Shown: one piece after another, positions 61,281 through 64,000 of the stretch
How positions within the stretch are numbered: position 1 is the first letter of the stretch
Layout: each line of letters begins with the position of its first letter
Source of the DNA: Pseudaeromonas sp963677375
Lineage (GTDB): Bacteria > Pseudomonadota > Gammaproteobacteria > Enterobacterales > Aeromonadaceae
DNA length: 64,000 bases
Assembly (NCBI GenBank): GCA_963677375.2
Contig: CAXXIF010000016.1
Span: 13,138-77,137 of the forward strand
Direction of reading: 5' to 3'
The notes under the pieces: generated by a model
Seen by the model: the letters and a program-made list of their open reading frames with translations, nothing else
Databases searched by the model: none
What the model was told of the DNA's origin: nothing
Position numbers and translations under genes: made by a program

Positions 61281-62750
61281 TTATTGCGGATTGTTTTGAC
61301 TGGTTGACGAGTCAGTGCATGAGGTCATTCCGCCGCGCTCGACCGGGGGATGGCGCATTTTCATTGCCAGACTCAATGCCAGTAGCACCAAGAGGCTTGC
61401 GACCGCGAAGGTCCATCTCATTCCGGTGGCGACGGCTTCCGGGCTGGCCCGGGTGATATTGTGGCTTCCTGATCCGAACGCAAAGATGGCACCCATCACG
61501 GCGGCCCCGGTGATGAGTCCCACATTGCGGGATAAACTTAGCATGCCAGAGGTCACCCCCCGCAGCTCCGCTGCGACGTCTACCATGACTCTGGTGTTAT
61601 TCGCTGTTTGGAACAGGGCATAGCTGGCGGTGATGACGAGTATCGGAACCATATACCCCGCTATGCCATAGCTCATGGGCACGAAAGCCAGCACTGTCGC
61701 CCCGGTCAGCATACCGCTCAGACCGGCGATGGTCATGGCGGGAGCCCCGACATAATCGACCAAACGACCCGCGGGGATTCCCGCCAGTGCCGCAGCAACC
61801 GGCCCTCCTGACAGGACGAGCCCCATCCAAACTGGAGTGAGATGATAGGTGGTCGTGAGGTAAAAGGGGCCAACCAGCAGGGTATTCATGACCACAGTTG
61901 ACACCAAGGCACTCATCCCCAGCGCAGCACTGAAGGTACGGGAGCGCAACATGGCCAACTGGATCAAGGGGGTGGCGGCTTTTAGTTCGACCAGGATAAA
62001 GAAGCCGCCAGCCATGGCAGCAGTCACCAACAACGCGAGGTTCAACAGTCCGAGATGGCTGCGGCCAATCGTCATGGCAAGCGCGTAAGCCGCCAGAGTC
62101 AGGGTGAGTAGCAGTGTACCTAGGTAGTCAAATCCTGAGTGGTAGCGGGCTCTGGGGTGATCCGCGGGCAGGTAGCGACGGGCCAGGCCAAAGCACAACA
62201 GACCCAGGGGGATATTGATAAAAAAGATCGCCGGCCATCCGAGCCCAGCAATCAGGAATCCGCTCAGTGATGGGCCAATGGCTGTACCAAACGCAGACAT
62301 AGAGCCCATAAAACCCATGGCGCGCCCCGTTTTCCCTCTCGGTACGGTTGCACTGACCAATGCCAGACTCGACGCTATCATGATGGCAGCCCCCACTCCT
62401 TGTACACCGCGAGCCAAGATTAACAACCAGAGTTCCGGGGCCCAACCGCACAGGGCCGAGGCGCAGGTAAACAGCAGGATACCGATCAGCAGCAGACGAC
62501 GGCGTCCCATGAGATCGCCAAGCCGCCCCACGCTGACAATCAGTGTGGTAATGGCCAGCAGATAGGCCAGCACAACCCACTGTACCGCTTGAAAAGAGGA
62601 TGAAAATAGCTGCATCAAGGTGGGTAGACTGACATTGGCACTGCTGGTTCCGAATGACGAGAGCAGCGTAGCGAGGCCAAGGCTGGTCAGCGCCCAACGC
62701 GGTGGTGGCGGGTAAACCATGACATGGTGGGGTCGGGGTGTGGTGGACAT
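61281..62750 (-). CDS. MFS transporter, DHA2-like drug exporter
   Basis: 489 residues with 14 predicted hydrophobic segments, the DHA2 layout. Motif A appears as GRLGDLMGRRRLLL (about 75-88) and motif C-like GPSLSGFLIAGLGWPAIFFINIPLG at about 160-184. It likely exports drugs or toxic organics in exchange for protons. GGAG precedes ATG 62750. It diverges from a LysR regulator that probably controls it; the substrate is unknown. Confidence 0.88.
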   Translation of the reverse strand: MSTTPRPHHVMVYPPPPRWALTSLGLATLLSSFGTSSANVSLPTLMQLFSSSFQAVQWVVLAYLLAITTLIVSVGRLGDLMGRRRLLLIGILLFTCASALCGWAPELWLLILARGVQGVGAAIMIASSLALVSATVPRGKTGRAMGFMGSMSAFGTAIGPSLSGFLIAGLGWPAIFFINIPLGLLCFGLARRYLPADHPRARYHSGFDYLGTLLLTLTLAAYALAMTIGRSHLGLLNLALLVTAAMAGGFFILVELKAATPLIQLAMLRSRTFSAALGMSALVSTVVMNTLLVGPFYLTTTYHLTPVWMGLVLSGGPVAAALAGIPAGRLVDYVGAPAMTIAGLSGMLTGATVLAFVPMSYGIAGYMVPILVITASYALFQTANNTRVMVDVAAELRGVTSGMLSLSRNVGLITGAAVMGAIFAFGSGSHNITRASPEAVATGMRWTFAVASLLVLLALSLAMKMRHPPVERGGMTSCTDSSTSQNNPQ

Positions 62751-62922
62751 TTTGATAACTCCTGTGTTGCCTTGGGGATATGGCACTCCACACAGCCTAA
62801 TTCCACGCCATAGCTGGCGGAAGGCGCAGCATGTGCACTAAATAGCTGCATCTGAGGTCATGTTATGACCCCGTCGCCTGCGTTATCATCAAGAAAATCC
62901 GTTGCCATGGTTTCGCCTTCTT

Positions 62923-63810
62923 ATGCCCGATCTCAACCTGCTGCTGACCCTGGATGTTCTGTTGACTGAAGAGAGCGTGGCTCGCGCTGCCAAGCGGTTA
63001 CGACTCAGTCCCTCGGCCATGAGCCGGGCGTTGGCCCGTTTGCGCGAAACCATGGGCGACCCCCTGTTGGTCCGCGCAGGGCGAGGTCTGGTGCCGACGC
63101 CTAGGGCACAGGAGCTGAAAGCGAGGGTGGGCCAGTTAGTCGAGGAGGTGGAGGCCGTACTGCGTCCCGCCGAGCAACTGGATCTCACTCGACTGGTTCG
63201 TACTTTTACCCTGCGCAGCAGTGATGGATTTGTTGAAAACTTCGGCGTGCAATTGTTGGCACGTATCCGCCGGGTCGCACCGGGCGTGACATTACGTTTC
63301 GTACAGAAATTAGATAAACAGAGCGAGTTACTTCGTCATGGTCTGGTCGATCTGGAAACCGGCGTGATAGGGGATCTGAGCGGTCCTGAAGTACGGACTC
63401 GGGGACTATTCCGCGACCATTTTATCGGTGTGGTTCGGGCCGACCATGTATTGAGTCAGGGGGATATCACACCGGAGCGCTATGTCAGTGGTCAGCATAT
63501 TCTCGTTTCACGGCGGGGAACTGAGACTGGGCCTGTCGATGAAGTCTTGCAGGTTCATGGCCTAAGCCGGGAGATAGTGACCTCGGTGACGGGGTTTTCT
63601 GCGGCTATCGCTCTGGCGCGCGGCTCGGATCTGATTGCCACAGTGCCTGCACGGCATACCCAAAGCATGTGTCCGGATATGTTCTGTTTTGCGTTGCCGA
63701 TTTCCGTACCCGAGATCACCATTTCCATGCTCTGGCATCCGCGCATGGATGCCGATCCGGCCCATCGCTGGTTGCGTGATCAGGTATTGGATGTTTGTGG
63801 GACGAGGTGA
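62923..63810 (+). CDS. LysR family transcriptional regulator
   Basis: 295 residues. The winged helix (LLLTLDVLLTEESVARAAKRLRLSPSAMSRALARLRETMGDPLLVR, residues 5-50) is of the NodD/SyrM-like subgroup that begins PDLNLL. The effector-binding domain follows. ATG 62923 gives the family N-terminus; ATG 62902 adds seven atypical residues. It is divergent from the MFS exporter, which it probably regulates. Confidence 0.87.
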   Translation: MPDLNLLLTLDVLLTEESVARAAKRLRLSPSAMSRALARLRETMGDPLLVRAGRGLVPTPRAQELKARVGQLVEEVEAVLRPAEQLDLTRLVRTFTLRSSDGFVENFGVQLLARIRRVAPGVTLRFVQKLDKQSELLRHGLVDLETGVIGDLSGPEVRTRGLFRDHFIGVVRADHVLSQGDITPERYVSGQHILVSRRGTETGPVDEVLQVHGLSREIVTSVTGFSAAIALARGSDLIATVPARHTQSMCPDMFCFALPISVPEITISMLWHPRMDADPAHRWLRDQVLDVCGTR

Positions 63811-63850
63811 GGCGAGCTAGCTATTTTCGCCACGTGCGGGTGAATCCCTT

Positions 63851-63878
63851 AATGCCGATAAGGCAATTTATCGGCATT
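63851..63878 (+). terminator. Putative terminator hairpin after the LysR gene
   Basis: AATGCCGATAA / TTATCGGCATT, a perfect 11-bp stem with a 6-nt loop, 41 nt after the stop codon. Only TTCC follows, so termination strength is uncertain. The remaining 120 nt to the window end show nothing clear. Confidence 0.55.
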
Positions 63879-64000
63879 CCGAGCCGCAGGGTGTGCAAGA
63901 GCGGTTGGGGCACGACATCGTGGATTTTTATAGGTTTAAGTTACCTGTTGGTACTGGATCGAGCTGTACGGAAGTATTTACGACGTGTCTGCGCTCGTAC

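Noticed and set aside
1..64000. CRISPR array, insertion sequence or prophage
   Set aside because: No regularly spaced repeats, transposase genes, terminal inverted repeats with target duplications, or phage structural genes were found in the window.

Overview
The window looks like the chromosome of a gammaproteobacterium close to Aeromonas. It carries full-length homologues of many Enterobacterales/Vibrionales housekeeping genes (hrpA, mqo, selD/selU, glgX, metG, apbC, udk, dcd, udp, arfA, queE) with moderately GC-rich coding sequence, and a two-component and cyclic-di-GMP repertoire typical of a free-living aquatic bacterium. The genus is an inference from protein style and gene order, not a database result.

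Layout. Positions 1-6458 hold efflux genes: the 5' end of an RND permease and its periplasmic adaptor behind a perfect 16-bp palindrome, a GNAT acetyltransferase, and an aaeX-like/aaeA/aaeB aromatic-acid efflux operon divergent from a LysR regulator. Positions about 6856-8950 are an AT-rich island that reads as an integron-type gene cassette array without an integrase. It contains an FRG-domain protein, a small membrane protein and an antibiotic-biosynthesis-monooxygenase-like protein, and two successive cassettes show the exact match between cassette start and attC R'' box expected of true cassettes. Positions 9244-25214 hold hrpA, mqo, a VF530-type protein, a DUF2845 protein, a WbuC-type cupin, an unknown protein, a YcbL-type hydrolase, a selD-selU-SGNH operon, a YbjD-type OLD nuclease and glgX. 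An initiator tRNA follows, then a second Lon-type protease, a chemoreceptor, an acylphosphatase/CHAD pair, metG, and the apbC-udk-dcd-asmA-like run.

Positions 37748-44450 hold an Ap4A-phosphorylase-like protein, a second chemoreceptor, a YfaP-type protein, udp, a DUF4124 protein, arfA (with a stem-loop across its stop codon) and a NUDIX hydrolase. Positions 44537-49707 are a tightly overlapping cobT-cobS-cobU-cobC-cobQ-cobO operon for the late, nucleotide-loop part of cobalamin synthesis. Upstream of it are a very large PAS-rich hybrid histidine kinase overlapping a REC-GGDEF diguanylate cyclase, queE, and a 1075-residue TPR/GGDEF protein. The right end has an orphan tyrosine recombinase behind a LexA-like box, an MFS exporter and a divergent LysR regulator.

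The least explained signals are the cassette array, the complementary segment that can hide the cobT ribosome-binding site, the LexA-like box at the recombinase, the arfA stem-loop, the hrpA 3' end that reads through its own terminator, and the long inverted repeat upstream of udp.
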